Positions 27,539-40,147 of a stretch of 64,000 nucleotides of DNA are shown piece after piece; within the stretch, counting starts at the first letter, position 1; the number at the start of each line of letters is the position of its first letter. Source of the stretch: Microbacterium hydrocarbonoxydans (GTDB lineage: Bacteria; Actinomycetota; Actinomycetes; Actinomycetales; Microbacteriaceae); the NCBI RefSeq assembly GCF_904831005.1, contig NZ_LR882982.1:558001-622000 (forward strand), in the 5' to 3' direction. Position numbers and translations under genes: made by a program. The notes beneath the pieces are model-generated. The model saw only the letters and a program-made list of their open reading frames with translations. It was not told the DNA's origin and searched no databases.

Positions 27539-27600
27539 CCCGGCCCGCGTCGCGGTGCACGCTGCCGCGAACGCATGCGGTCCGGGGATATTCTGCTGGG

Positions 27601-28401
27601 ATGGGCACCCCGAAAGACGTCGCGCGAACGGCGCAGCGCTCCGACGGCTTCCGTCGCACGGCTCGTGCCGGATTCGTGGTCGTCGGGCTCGTGCACATCA
27701 TCATCGGCGCGATCGCGGTCTCCATCGCCACAGGCGGCGGAGGGGATGCCGATCAGGATGGCGCCATGGGGGTGATCCGAGCGACCCCCATCGGCGGACT
27801 GCTCCTCGGCGCGGTCGCTGCGGGCCTGATCGCGCTGGCCGTGTGGGAGGTCGCCAGCGGACTGCTGTCGGCGAGCGACGACGACGCGCGTCGCTGGGGT
27901 GTGCGGCTCAAGATGCTGGGCATCGCCGCCGCGTATCTTGTGATCGCCGGGCTGGCGCTGGTGTTCGCGTTCGGAGGCAGCATCGAGTCCGAACAGACGA
28001 TGCGCACTCTCAGCGCGGTGGTGCTCGCGATACCCGGCGGAACCGTGCTGCTCATCATCGTCGGCCTCAGCGTCGCGGGCGTCGGGGTGGGCTTCTTCGT
28101 GATCGGGCTCACGCGTGGGTTCGAGAAGACGATGGAGGTGCCCGACGGTCCCTCGCACGTCTGGATCGTCGCCCTCGGCATGGTCGGATATGTGGCCAAG
28201 GGCATCGCGATCGCGATCACCGGTCTTCTGTTCGTCGTCGCGGCCTGGACTCAGGATCCCGACAGGGCCTCCGGCCTCGACGGTGCGCTGCGCAGCATCA
28301 CGGATCTGCCGTTCGGAGAGCCGCTGCTGTGGCTCGTCGGCGTGGGACTCGCCATCTACGGCGTCTTCTCGTTCGTCCGGGCGCGCTTCGCGCGCATGTG
28401 A
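27601..28401 (+). CDS. DUF1206 membrane protein
   Basis: A 266-residue protein with three repeats of a two-helix hairpin, six helices in total (ARAGFVVVGLVHIIIGAIAV; KMLGIAAAYLVIAGLALVF; ALGMVGYVAKGIAIAITG). The triplicated G-(x)-V/Y-A/V-K-G pattern is the DUF1206 signature found widely in Actinobacteria. Function unknown. Its start is 62 bp after the GyrI-like gene. Confidence 0.9.
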   Translation: MGTPKDVARTAQRSDGFRRTARAGFVVVGLVHIIIGAIAVSIATGGGGDADQDGAMGVIRATPIGGLLLGAVAAGLIALAVWEVASGLLSASDDDARRWGVRLKMLGIAAAYLVIAGLALVFAFGGSIESEQTMRTLSAVVLAIPGGTVLLIIVGLSVAGVGVGFFVIGLTRGFEKTMEVPDGPSHVWIVALGMVGYVAKGIAIAITGLLFVVAAWTQDPDRASGLDGALRSITDLPFGEPLLWLVGVGLAIYGVFSFVRARFARM

Positions 28402-28411
28402 GGACCCGCGG

Positions 28412-29059
28412 TCACGCGTTCACGGGCTTCTCACTCCAGACCAGCAGGAACGCGCCGAGCCCGACCATGAGTCCGCCGCCGGTGGCGCTCAGCGCCTCGA
28501 GGCGACGTGGAGAGCGTCCGAACCACTCGCGTGCCGCGCTCGCCACCAGCACCCAGACGGCATCGCATGCGACCCCGATGACGACGACGATCGCCCCGAG
28601 GACGAACAGCTGCAGCGGCACCGAGCCGACGTCCAGGTCGACGAACTGAGGCAGGATCGCCAGGAAGAATGCGATCGACTTGGGATTGGTGACGCCCACG
28701 ACGAACCCTTCGCCGAGCAGCCGGGCCCCTGATCGCCGCGGCACCGGGCCGGAAGTCGTCGCCGCAGCATCCGTGCGGTGCCTGATCGCCCGGATGCCGA
28801 GGAAGATCAGGTACCCGGCCCCGAGCACCTTCACGACCGTGAAGAGCACGACGGACTGGGCGACGATCGTGCCGACGCCCAGAGCCACCGCGGCGACCAG
28901 CACGACCGAGCCGAGGGCCGTGCCCAGGATGCTGAGGAACCCGCCGAGCCGTCCGAGCGACATGGCCCTGCCGATCGTGAAGAGCACCGTCGGGCCGGGA
29001 ATCGCGACCATGACGAACGCCGCGACCACGAACGCGGCGAGGACCTCGGCGTCAGGCAT
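28412..29059 (-). CDS. LysE/RhtB family amino-acid exporter
   Basis: A 215-residue protein with six predicted helices. The family signature is clear: VAIPGPTVLFTIGRAMSLGRLGG, LGAGYLIFLGIRAIR, and GFVVGVTNPKSIAFFLAILPQFV (each partly quoted). It exports small amino acids or homoserine-lactone-like compounds. Convergent with DUF1206 (10-bp gap), divergent from the pilus operon. Confidence 0.93.
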   Translation of the reverse strand: MPDAEVLAAFVVAAFVMVAIPGPTVLFTIGRAMSLGRLGGFLSILGTALGSVVLVAAVALGVGTIVAQSVVLFTVVKVLGAGYLIFLGIRAIRHRTDAAATTSGPVPRRSGARLLGEGFVVGVTNPKSIAFFLAILPQFVDLDVGSVPLQLFVLGAIVVVIGVACDAVWVLVASAAREWFGRSPRRLEALSATGGGLMVGLGAFLLVWSEKPVNA

Positions 29060-29261
29060 GGTGCGAGCCTAGGCCCCCGTCCCCCGGGCCGGAAAAAAGA
29101 TTCTCGAGCCGACCGTCATAAAACGCGCGCGACATGGTCTGGGTATGTGACGGGCCGCCTCTGTGGCCCTGCACTGGGGAATTTCATAGCACCGGGCTGC
29201 GCGCGCCTCTTCTCGTCGCGCTGCTCGCGGCAGGCGGGGGCCTGCCGGGATAGGGACACTC

Positions 29262-31739
29262 ATGAGCCTGCGCTCACACACTCACGCGGCTGCACCGGCC
29301 GCTGCCGCGCCGCGCCGCCGCGCGTTGACGCGACTGTGCGGCATCCTGGCGGTCGCCGGCGTTCTCATCGCCGGCGGCACCCTCGCACCGGGCTCGGGTA
29401 TCACCGCTGCAGCGACGGTTCCCGGCACCCCGGGTGTCGCGCAGCCCGGCACCCCGGTCTACACCGAGAACTTCTCGAACCAGAACGCATCGTTCTCCGC
29501 CCTGCCGATCACCACCTACGTCGGCGGCCCCGCGGCGGCGAACTCGACCTACACGGCCTCGGTGCAGTACACGCCCCTCGGCAACCAGTGCAACGGCTGG
29601 ATCATGAGCCCGGCGACTCCGGCTGCTCCCGTCACCGACCTCGGCTGCCTGAACAACGTCAGCACGACCTGGGTGACTCTGCAGCAGATGGCCGCGGCGC
29701 TCGGCACGGCCCAGGGGCAGACCCCCGCGCAGGCCGGGACGAACCAGGTGCTCACCTCGTACACGAACTCGCCCTCCGGGGTGATCGCCGCCGGAACGCA
29801 GTTCCGCACCGTCAACACGATCCCCGCCACCGCCGGTCACTACTACGCCGTGTCGGCCTACTTCGCCGCCGTGAACTGCCCGGCCGCGGGCGGTGCCAAC
29901 CAGCCCAAAGAGACGTTCAGTCTTCTCGTGAACGGCAGCCCCATCGTGCTCAGCACCGGGCTCAACCCGTGCGCGAACAACACTGTCTGGGCGACCCAGA
30001 CGGCCAAGCTGCAGTCTGCGGCCTACATGGTGCCGGTCGGCACGACGGCCAACCTCGGTCTGCAGCTGGCCAACGCGACCGCCACCGGTTCCGGCAACGA
30101 CGTCGCCTTCGACCTTCCCCAGATCGTCGACGTCACGCCGCAGCTCGACAAGGCCTTCAGCCCGACGCTGATCCTCAACGGTGCGACGTCGAAGATGACG
30201 CTGACCGTCACGAACACGCAGGACCTGATGGCGAAGAACGACTGGTTCATCACCGACGCCCTTCCGGCGAACCTCAAGATCGCCGCCGCGCCGAACGTCG
30301 GCGGCACCTGCGCGAACTCCGCGGGAGCGCCCTACGTCGTCACGGCACCCGCAGGCGGCGCCACGGTCTCTGTGACCGGCGGCGACCTCGCCCGGGGTCA
30401 GGTCTCGTGCACCATCACTGTCGATGTGACCTCCACGGTCAACGGCACGTACGTCAACGGTCCCGGCAACATCACGACCAACATCTACCCGCCCGCCAAC
30501 GCCACGCTCGAGGTCATCAAGCCCTCGATCGACCTGGTGAAGACGTCGAACATCGCGAACTACGACGCCGTGGGCGACGTGGCCACCTACACGTTCGTGG
30601 CCACGAACACGACGCCGAAGGCGACGACCAACACAGTGATGAACACCAGCCTCACGAACGTGGCGATCACCGAGGACTCGTTCTCGGGCATCGGCGACAT
30701 GAGCACGCTCACGTGCGACAAGCCCGCCCCCGTCACCCTCGCGAGCGGAGAGAAGCTGACCTGCACCGCCACCTATGTGGTGCAGCAGGGCGACCTCGAT
30801 GCCGCACCGCTGACGAACGTCGCCCGCGCGACCGGAACGCCGACGACGGGGCCGAAGGTCACCGACACGGACGACGAGATCATCCCCGCCGTCTGGACCC
30901 CGGCGATCGTGCTCGACAAGACCGCCTCGGTGGTCGACGTCGACCATGACGGTGTGACCGGAGTCGGAGACCACATCATGTACGCCTTCGACGTCACCAA
31001 CACCGGCAACGTCACGGTCGCGAACCTCGCGGTCGTCGACGACCTGCTGACGCAGTCGAACATCACGGTCACCTGCACGCCGACGTCGATCGCTCCGACC
31101 AAGAGCGCGCACTGCGTCGCGAACGCCCCTTACGTGATCACTCAGGACGATGCCGACGCGAAGTTCGTGATCAACACCGCGTTCTCGACGGGGACCGCTC
31201 CCGGCGGCGGCCCCGTGAAGTCGAACGAGGACAGCACGAAGACTCCCATCGAGCCCCTCCGCATCCCGCTGCAGATCGAGAAGATCGGCGAGTCCTCGGC
31301 CAACGACTGGGTGCGCATGGACGGCTCCTCCTTCGCGGTGCTCGAAGACGTCGGCGGCGTGCCGGGAGACGCTCTTCCGTTCACCATGACCGATGTCGAA
31401 CTCGGACTCTTCCAGATCGACAGCATCCCGGCGGGCACCTACTGGCTCAGCGAGCTGACGGCGCCCGATGGCTTCAGCCTGCTGGCAGAGCCCGTGCAGT
31501 TCACCGTCAACGCCGATCGCACGGTCAGCATCGTCGCCGGAGGCGGCGAGGCCGTGACCGCGGCGGGGCAGATCATCACGGTGCGCGACGTGCCGGCGAT
31601 GCTCCTGCCGACCACCGGAGGGACGGGCGCGCTGCCCTACATCCTCGCCGGTTCCCTGACCGTCCTCGCTGCGGGCGGGTGGGCTCTGATGGTCCGCCGA
31701 CGTCAGTCCCGTACCGATGCGAACGACCCGCAGATCTGA
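29262..31739 (+). CDS. LPXTG surface protein with DUF11-like repeats (pilus tip/adhesin candidate)
   Basis: An 825-residue secreted protein. A signal peptide is at about residues 1-50 (basic PRRRALTRL then a hydrophobic core). An N-terminal ~240-residue lectin/adhesin-like part is followed by beta-sandwich repeats of the DUF11/DUF7507 type (VTNTQDLMAKN; FVATNTTPKATTN; YAFDVTNTGNVTVANLAV) and a SpaA-like prealbumin domain near residues 665-770 (YWLSELTAPDGFSLL). The sorting signal LPTTG starts at residue 782, followed by a hydrophobic helix and RRRQSR. Position before the major pilin and sortase suggests a tip or minor pilin. The very long antisense frame here is not a gene. Confidence 0.9.
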   Translation: MSLRSHTHAAAPAAAAPRRRALTRLCGILAVAGVLIAGGTLAPGSGITAAATVPGTPGVAQPGTPVYTENFSNQNASFSALPITTYVGGPAAANSTYTASVQYTPLGNQCNGWIMSPATPAAPVTDLGCLNNVSTTWVTLQQMAAALGTAQGQTPAQAGTNQVLTSYTNSPSGVIAAGTQFRTVNTIPATAGHYYAVSAYFAAVNCPAAGGANQPKETFSLLVNGSPIVLSTGLNPCANNTVWATQTAKLQSAAYMVPVGTTANLGLQLANATATGSGNDVAFDLPQIVDVTPQLDKAFSPTLILNGATSKMTLTVTNTQDLMAKNDWFITDALPANLKIAAAPNVGGTCANSAGAPYVVTAPAGGATVSVTGGDLARGQVSCTITVDVTSTVNGTYVNGPGNITTNIYPPANATLEVIKPSIDLVKTSNIANYDAVGDVATYTFVATNTTPKATTNTVMNTSLTNVAITEDSFSGIGDMSTLTCDKPAPVTLASGEKLTCTATYVVQQGDLDAAPLTNVARATGTPTTGPKVTDTDDEIIPAVWTPAIVLDKTASVVDVDHDGVTGVGDHIMYAFDVTNTGNVTVANLAVVDDLLTQSNITVTCTPTSIAPTKSAHCVANAPYVITQDDADAKFVINTAFSTGTAPGGGPVKSNEDSTKTPIEPLRIPLQIEKIGESSANDWVRMDGSSFAVLEDVGGVPGDALPFTMTDVELGLFQIDSIPAGTYWLSELTAPDGFSLLAEPVQFTVNADRTVSIVAGGGEAVTAAGQIITVRDVPAMLLPTTGGTGALPYILAGSLTVLAAGGWALMVRRRQSRTDANDPQI

Positions 31740-31802
31740 TCTGCATCCCGAACAGCAACACCAGAACCACCGGGGAGACCCGGTTACCGAGAGAGAGACA
31801 CA

Positions 31803-33284
31803 GTGAACACCACCATCGAGCGACGCGCCTCCCGCGTTGCGGCCGGCCTGCTCGTCGCAGGCGTCGCCGCGCTGACCCTCGCGGCTCCCGCGAGCGCAGC
31901 AACTCCCAACCTCATCGACCCGAACGCCGTCGGCTCGCTCACGATCCACAAGTACGTGGCTCCCGAGACGCCGACCGGGCTGCCCCACGACGGTACCGAG
32001 CAGAACGTCACGCTCGACCCGCTCGCCGGCGTCGGCTTCACGGTCTACAAGGTCGACACGATCGACCTCGCCACCAACCAGGGGTGGGTCGACGCGAGCG
32101 ACCTCGCCGACCTCGCACCCGACAGCGTCGGCGACATCACGGCCGCGGGCTACACCGCGAGCGCGATCGGCGGCGAGACGCTCACCGACGCGAACGGTGA
32201 GATCGCGCTGACCGGCCTGGACCTCGGCCTCTACTTCGTCGTCGAGACCGCGCCGCTCGCGGGTTCCACCGGCGTCGCGCCCTTCCTCGTCACCGTGCCG
32301 CTCACCGACCCGGCGAACGACGACAACTGGCTGTATGACGTGCACGTCTACCCGAAGAACGCTCTCACCGAGGTCACGAAGACCGTCGAGGACTCCGAGG
32401 ACGTCAAGCTCGGAGACGAGATCGACTTCACCATCACCGGTGGCATCCCCAACGTCGCCGTCATCGACGGCTACAAGATCGTCGACACGCTCGACGCCAA
32501 GCTCGACTACCTCTCGGCTGCCGTGACGCTGGTCGACGGCACCCCGCTCGCTGCGACCGACTACACCGTCGTGTACGACGCCGCCACTCGGGCCGTCACC
32601 GTCGAGTTCACCGCTTCGGGTCTCGCCCTGCTCGCGGCGCACCCCGCCACCGAGGTCCAGGTCGTCCTGACCGCCACGGTCAACACCGTCGGCGAGATCG
32701 CCAACACCGCGGTGCTCTACCCGAACCTCGGTTCCTACACGGTTCTGCCCGGCGAGCCCGGCGGACCCACCGTGACCCCCGAGGTCATCACCAAATGGGG
32801 CGACCTCACGGTCGAGAAGACCGACAAGGCCGGCGCTCCGCTGACCGGCGCGGTGTTCTCCGTGTACCCGACGCAGCAGGATGCGGTCGACGGCACCAAC
32901 GCGATCACCCTCGGTGGCGCGACCGAGTTCGCCGTGGCCGCTGACGGCACCGTGACCCTGTCGGGTCTGCGCTACTCCGACTGGGCCGACAACGCCACCG
33001 TCGCCCCGGGCGACGAGGGATACCAGACGTACTGGCTCGCCGAGATCGTCGCTCCCGACGGCTACGAGCTGCTCGCAGCTCCGATCGAGTTCACCATCAC
33101 GGCTGCCACCACCGCCGTGGGTGTAGACCTCGAGGTCGTCAACGTGCCCTCCAACGCAGGGTTCACGCTGCCGATGACCGGTGGCGCCGGAACGACCCTG
33201 TTCCTCGCCGGTGGCGCCATGCTGCTCGGCGGAGCAGTCCTGCTCGCCGTCCGCAACCGCCGCAAGGCGAACGCGCAGGCGTAA
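31803..33284 (+). CDS. SpaH/EbpB-type major pilin, LPXTG anchored
   Basis: A 493-residue backbone pilin with a GTG start after a GAGAGAGA purine run. Signal peptide ~31 residues ending ASAA. Pilin motif WLYDVHVYPKN with the isopeptide-forming Lys at residue 185; E-box YWLAEIVAPDGY with Glu414; sorting signal LPMTG at residue 456, then a hydrophobic helix and RNRRK. Two to three Ig-like isopeptide domains lie between. Class C sortase joins Lys185 to the LPMTG Thr of the next subunit to build the shaft; the following gene is that sortase. Confidence 0.95.
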   Translation: MNTTIERRASRVAAGLLVAGVAALTLAAPASAATPNLIDPNAVGSLTIHKYVAPETPTGLPHDGTEQNVTLDPLAGVGFTVYKVDTIDLATNQGWVDASDLADLAPDSVGDITAAGYTASAIGGETLTDANGEIALTGLDLGLYFVVETAPLAGSTGVAPFLVTVPLTDPANDDNWLYDVHVYPKNALTEVTKTVEDSEDVKLGDEIDFTITGGIPNVAVIDGYKIVDTLDAKLDYLSAAVTLVDGTPLAATDYTVVYDAATRAVTVEFTASGLALLAAHPATEVQVVLTATVNTVGEIANTAVLYPNLGSYTVLPGEPGGPTVTPEVITKWGDLTVEKTDKAGAPLTGAVFSVYPTQQDAVDGTNAITLGGATEFAVAADGTVTLSGLRYSDWADNATVAPGDEGYQTYWLAEIVAPDGYELLAAPIEFTITAATTAVGVDLEVVNVPSNAGFTLPMTGGAGTTLFLAGGAMLLGGAVLLAVRNRRKANAQA

Positions 33285-33417
33285 CGAAGACCGGCCGTGC
33301 GGGGGAGGTGTCGAGACCTTCCCCCGCACGGTCCATTCGTTTCGGCGCTCAGCCGAGACGCTTCCCGATTCACCGTTCGACCCATCTCCAGCCCGACTCA
33401 CACACAGAGAGCCCGTC

Positions 33418-34359
33418 ATGACCGTCACAGATTCACCAGTACCGGATGCCCCCGCCCGGTCGCGAGCCCGCGCCGCGCGCGGTCCGTGGGGCTGGAGCCA
33501 GACGATCATCGTGCTGATCGCGACCATCGGGATCGGCGTGCTCGTCTACCCGACCGCCGCATCGTGGTTCTCGGCCTGGAGCCACGACACCGACGTCGAC
33601 GGCTATGTGTCGTCCGTCGATCAGATCCCCGCTGATGAGCTCACCGAGATGCTCGAGGGGGCCGAGGCCTACAACCAGAACCTGCCCACCGGTCCGCTGC
33701 GCGACCCCTACGCGCTGGGCGCAGACGGTCAGCAGACGGCGATCGGCGAGGGGACGGACGCCTACTTCGACACGCTCGCGCCCGAGGGGACCGACGCCAT
33801 GTCGCGTGTGCGCATCCCCTCGATCCACACCGATCTTCCGATCTTCCACGGCACGAGCGAAGACGTGCTCTCCCGGGGCGTCGGCCACCTCTACGGATCC
33901 TCTCTGCCCGTGGGCGGACCGGGCACGCACGCGGTGCTCACCGGTCACAACGGGTTCGTGCAGGCCACTCTCTTCGACGACATCGATGAACTGGTCGAGG
34001 GCGACCTCATCATCGTGACCACGCTCGGCGAAGACCTGTACTACGAAGTCGACAACATCGAGACCGTTCTTCCCGACGACACCGAGTCGCTGCGGCAGGT
34101 GCCGGGCCGGGACTACCTGACCCTGGTCACGTGCACGCCGACGGGCGTCAACACGCATCGACTCCTCGTACGCGCCGAGCGGGTCGACGCACCGACCGAC
34201 GACGCCACGGTCACGACGATCGCCGACGCCACCGACCCCGCAGGGTTCCCGTGGTGGGCGCTCCTCGTGGTGGGAGTGCCCGCCCTCACCGCGATCATCG
34301 TGATGCCTCGCCGACGTCGGCGTCGCGCTCCGATCCCCACTGAGCCGACGGCGCCGTGA
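33418..34359 (+). CDS. srtC: Class C (pilin-polymerising) sortase
   Basis: A 313-residue membrane-anchored transpeptidase. N-terminal helix at residues ~22-45 and a C-terminal helix near residues 278-300 (WWALLVVGVPALTAIIV) followed by RRRRRR, the two-helix topology of class C. Catalytic His177 in TGHNG, Cys239 in TCTP, and Arg248 in THRLLVRAE. A DPYALG segment in the N-terminal part could be the flexible lid. Its stop overlaps the next GTG start by 4 bp. Confidence 0.94.
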   Translation: MTVTDSPVPDAPARSRARAARGPWGWSQTIIVLIATIGIGVLVYPTAASWFSAWSHDTDVDGYVSSVDQIPADELTEMLEGAEAYNQNLPTGPLRDPYALGADGQQTAIGEGTDAYFDTLAPEGTDAMSRVRIPSIHTDLPIFHGTSEDVLSRGVGHLYGSSLPVGGPGTHAVLTGHNGFVQATLFDDIDELVEGDLIIVTTLGEDLYYEVDNIETVLPDDTESLRQVPGRDYLTLVTCTPTGVNTHRLLVRAERVDAPTDDATVTTIADATDPAGFPWWALLVVGVPALTAIIVMPRRRRRRAPIPTEPTAP

Positions 34360-35012
34360 CGACGCAGATGCTGTCGGCGCGGCCCGGCGACGCCTTCCCC
34401 CGCGAGGCCTCGCATGACGACGCGGCTGCGCGCGATGACGACCTCGAGCCGGCAGCCGTGACGGTGCACGGCCGGGCTGTGACGCCGCGCCGGAGACGCG
34501 GTCGCCCGGGCCTGCTGATCGTCAGCATCGCGCTCGTCGCTCTGGGCATCACCTCCCTGGTCGCATCGACTGTCGCCCCGGATGCCGTGGACAGCGTCAC
34601 CGGGAACATCAAGGTCGCCGTGCAGAAGCAGTTCCAGCAGGTCTTCGCGCCGGATGCGCTCCCGCAGATCACGCTCGGGGGAGAGGGTGGCCTCGCGCAG
34701 CTCGATGAGTGCGATGGGACGTTCACCGAGATGATCAGCTATCGGCTCGACGGCGTCCTTCCGCTGTTCGCCGCGCACAACAATTGCGGAGGAGACGTCA
34801 TCCTCGGCTGGGAACTCGGCCAGCGAGTGACGGTGCAGGGCTCCGACATCGTCTACGAAGTGGTCGAGGAGAGACACACGCCGAAGTGGTCGGACGTCGA
34901 TGCGCTGGTCGGGATGTCCGGCGAGTTCATGGTGCAGACCTGCTTCTACGGCGAGAACCGCATGCGCTTCCTCGCGCTGGCGCCGGTGGGTTCGACGCAG
35001 CCCGTCGGCTGA
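34356..35012 (+). CDS. Membrane protein with possible divergent sortase fold
   Basis: A 218-residue protein with a GTG start overlapping the sortase stop (GTGA), so translationally coupled to it. A cytoplasmic basic segment (RRRRGR) is followed by one helix (residues ~52-72) and an extracellular domain. In this domain AHNNCGGDVILGWELGQ (His141), VYEVVE, and MVQTCFYGENRMRF (Cys196, Arg202/204) follow the His-strand-Cys-Arg order of sortases, although TLxTC is replaced by MVQTC. I infer a sortase-like fold; a housekeeping-type anchor enzyme or an accessory pilus factor are both possible. Without a structure comparison it remains a hypothetical protein. Confidence 0.65.
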   Translation: MTTQMLSARPGDAFPREASHDDAAARDDDLEPAAVTVHGRAVTPRRRRGRPGLLIVSIALVALGITSLVASTVAPDAVDSVTGNIKVAVQKQFQQVFAPDALPQITLGGEGGLAQLDECDGTFTEMISYRLDGVLPLFAAHNNCGGDVILGWELGQRVTVQGSDIVYEVVEERHTPKWSDVDALVGMSGEFMVQTCFYGENRMRFLALAPVGSTQPVG

Positions 35013-35239
35013 TGTCAGCGAGTTCTCAGAGTTTTCTCCGCAGAGCGTCATGATTCGAGGGCGCGGGGGTCTTGTGAGTATGGGTCCCAGGGTCCAGCGC
35101 TGGTCTCCCCGGACGGCGCCCACCCTGCGGGATCGACCCGCATGAGGGTCTGAGGGACGAGGCATCCCCACGCCTCGTCCCTCATCGCACCCTTCAGGCG
35201 CTCGCGACCGCGACCACGCCTCAGACCCCCCGGAGCAGC

Positions 35240-35860
35240 ATGGACGACACGCACCTCTTCGGCTTCCCGACCTTCGAGGGTGAGCCCGAGCTGCCGACCG
35301 ACGACGAGATCATCGAGGCGCTGCGGGAGGGGGATACCCGGGATTTCGCGCTGCTGTGGGCTCGTCATGCGGATGCTGCGCGATGTGCCGCGAAATTGTT
35401 CGCACCGACGATCGATCCCGAGGATCTCGTGAGCGAAGCCTTCGCCACGATCCTGCGCATCACTCGTTCCGGCGGCGGGCCGACCGACGCCTTCCGCCCG
35501 TACCTCGTCGCCTCCGTGCGCAACACCGCCGCCCGGTGGGCGCGCTGGCACGACGTGCTGCCTCTGGACGGCCTCTCCGAGGAGGAGCTCGTGCAGGGGG
35601 AGCCGGACCCGATCGAGCGCGTCTCGGAGCGGTCCGTCGTCGTCGAGGCCCTTCTCACGCTCTCGCCGCGTCATCGGACCCTCCTCTGGTATCTGAACGT
35701 GGAAGGCATGAAGCCGCGCGAGCTCGCCCCGCTGATGGGCATGACCCCGAACGCTGTCTCCGTCTTGGCGTTCCGCGCGCGAGACGGGTTCCGGAGGGCG
35801 TGGCTGGACGGTCAGCTCGACGGCGTCCGAATCGAGGCCGGAGCGGACTCCGCCCTGTGA
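35240..35860 (+). CDS. ECF-type RNA polymerase sigma factor
   Basis: A 206-residue sigma factor. Region 2 spans residues ~20-95 (DFALLWARHADAA, DPEDLVSEAFATI, DAFRPYLVASVRN) and region 4 residues ~130-185 (ALLTLSPRHRTLLWYL, then MTPNAVSVLAFRARDGFR). It is a close paralogue of the sigma part of the next large gene, sharing DPEDLVSEAFA, GGGPTDAFRPYL and VEGMKPRE, but it ends shortly after region 4 and has no membrane part. It lies 227 bp after the pilus operon on the same strand, which suggests a role in pilus or cell-surface expression. Confidence 0.9.
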   Translation: MDDTHLFGFPTFEGEPELPTDDEIIEALREGDTRDFALLWARHADAARCAAKLFAPTIDPEDLVSEAFATILRITRSGGGPTDAFRPYLVASVRNTAARWARWHDVLPLDGLSEEELVQGEPDPIERVSERSVVVEALLTLSPRHRTLLWYLNVEGMKPRELAPLMGMTPNAVSVLAFRARDGFRRAWLDGQLDGVRIEAGADSAL

Positions 35861-36193
35861 CTGACGCTCGGGAGGCGCTCTCGTGTCGGGAAGAACAGTG
35901 AAGGAGTCTGCCGTGACACGGTCACGCACCGTGAAGTTTCGGAATATCGAAATGTTGCACTCCGGATGCTGAATTCAGGGGCATTCCGCCCCCTAGAGTC
36001 ATCAACTGCCGGAGGAATCCACATACCGGTTGTACCGGTGTCCCGTGCGACCGAAAAGGAGCAGAGCGACGGGCACCTCAGGGGAGAAACGCCGACCTTC
36101 TCTCACGCCCGATGGGTTCGGGGATCTCCGGCTCGACACCCGGATCCTCTCCCCGACCTGCGTCGATTCCCCACACCCATAGGAGACTGCGCC
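35861..36193. other. Regulatory gap before the tethered sigma gene
   Basis: 333 bp without a supported gene. It is AT-richer between 35935 and 36000. Visible elements: a TTTCG-GAATAT-CGAAA inverted repeat (35937-35952), a direct repeat TACCGGT at 36024 and 36033, and an AGGAGA site at 36181 serving the 23-codon leader frame. It probably holds the promoter for the leader and the tethered sigma gene; the frames through it do not look coding. Confidence 0.5.
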
Positions 36194-36261
36194 ATGCGCG
36201 ACACCCACGCCATCGATGACCTCGGGCCCCGCGCGACACGGCGACTGCTCGAGGCGGCTCC

Positions 36262-36265
<4 letters not shown>
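36194..36265 (+). CDS. 23-residue leader peptide coupled to sigma factor
   Basis: ATG 7 bp after AGGAGA opens a 23-codon frame (MRDTHAIDDLGPRATRRLL…) whose stop overlaps the GTG start of the sigma gene (GTGA). The sigma gene itself has no good ribosome site of its own, so its translation probably depends on ribosomes finishing this leader. No homology is recognised. It might be purely a coupling device or an attenuating leader. Confidence 0.5.
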
Positions 36266-38295
<2,030 letters not shown>

Positions 38296-38336
38296 TCCGC
38301 AGGGCAGGGTGCGACCCGGGCGCACGTGCCAGATGA

Positions 38337-40102
<1,766 letters not shown>

Positions 40103-40147
40103 CGGGGCCGCTCGGCGCTCGCCGCTCCCGCGGTGCAGGATGGGAGC

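Noticed and set aside
28778..30949. A 723-codon plus-strand frame overlapping LysE and the tip protein
   Set aside because: Arg-rich shadow of the real frames in another phase; no start context.
29274..33527. A 1,417-codon open frame on the minus strand across the pilus genes
   Set aside because: It is antisense to two LPXTG proteins with clear signals and sorting motifs; the translation is Gly/Arg/Val/Asp-rich and has no recognisable domain, as expected from high-GC frame shadows.
34113..35171. A minus-strand frame across the sortase-like gene
   Set aside because: Antisense shadow of a coupled gene.
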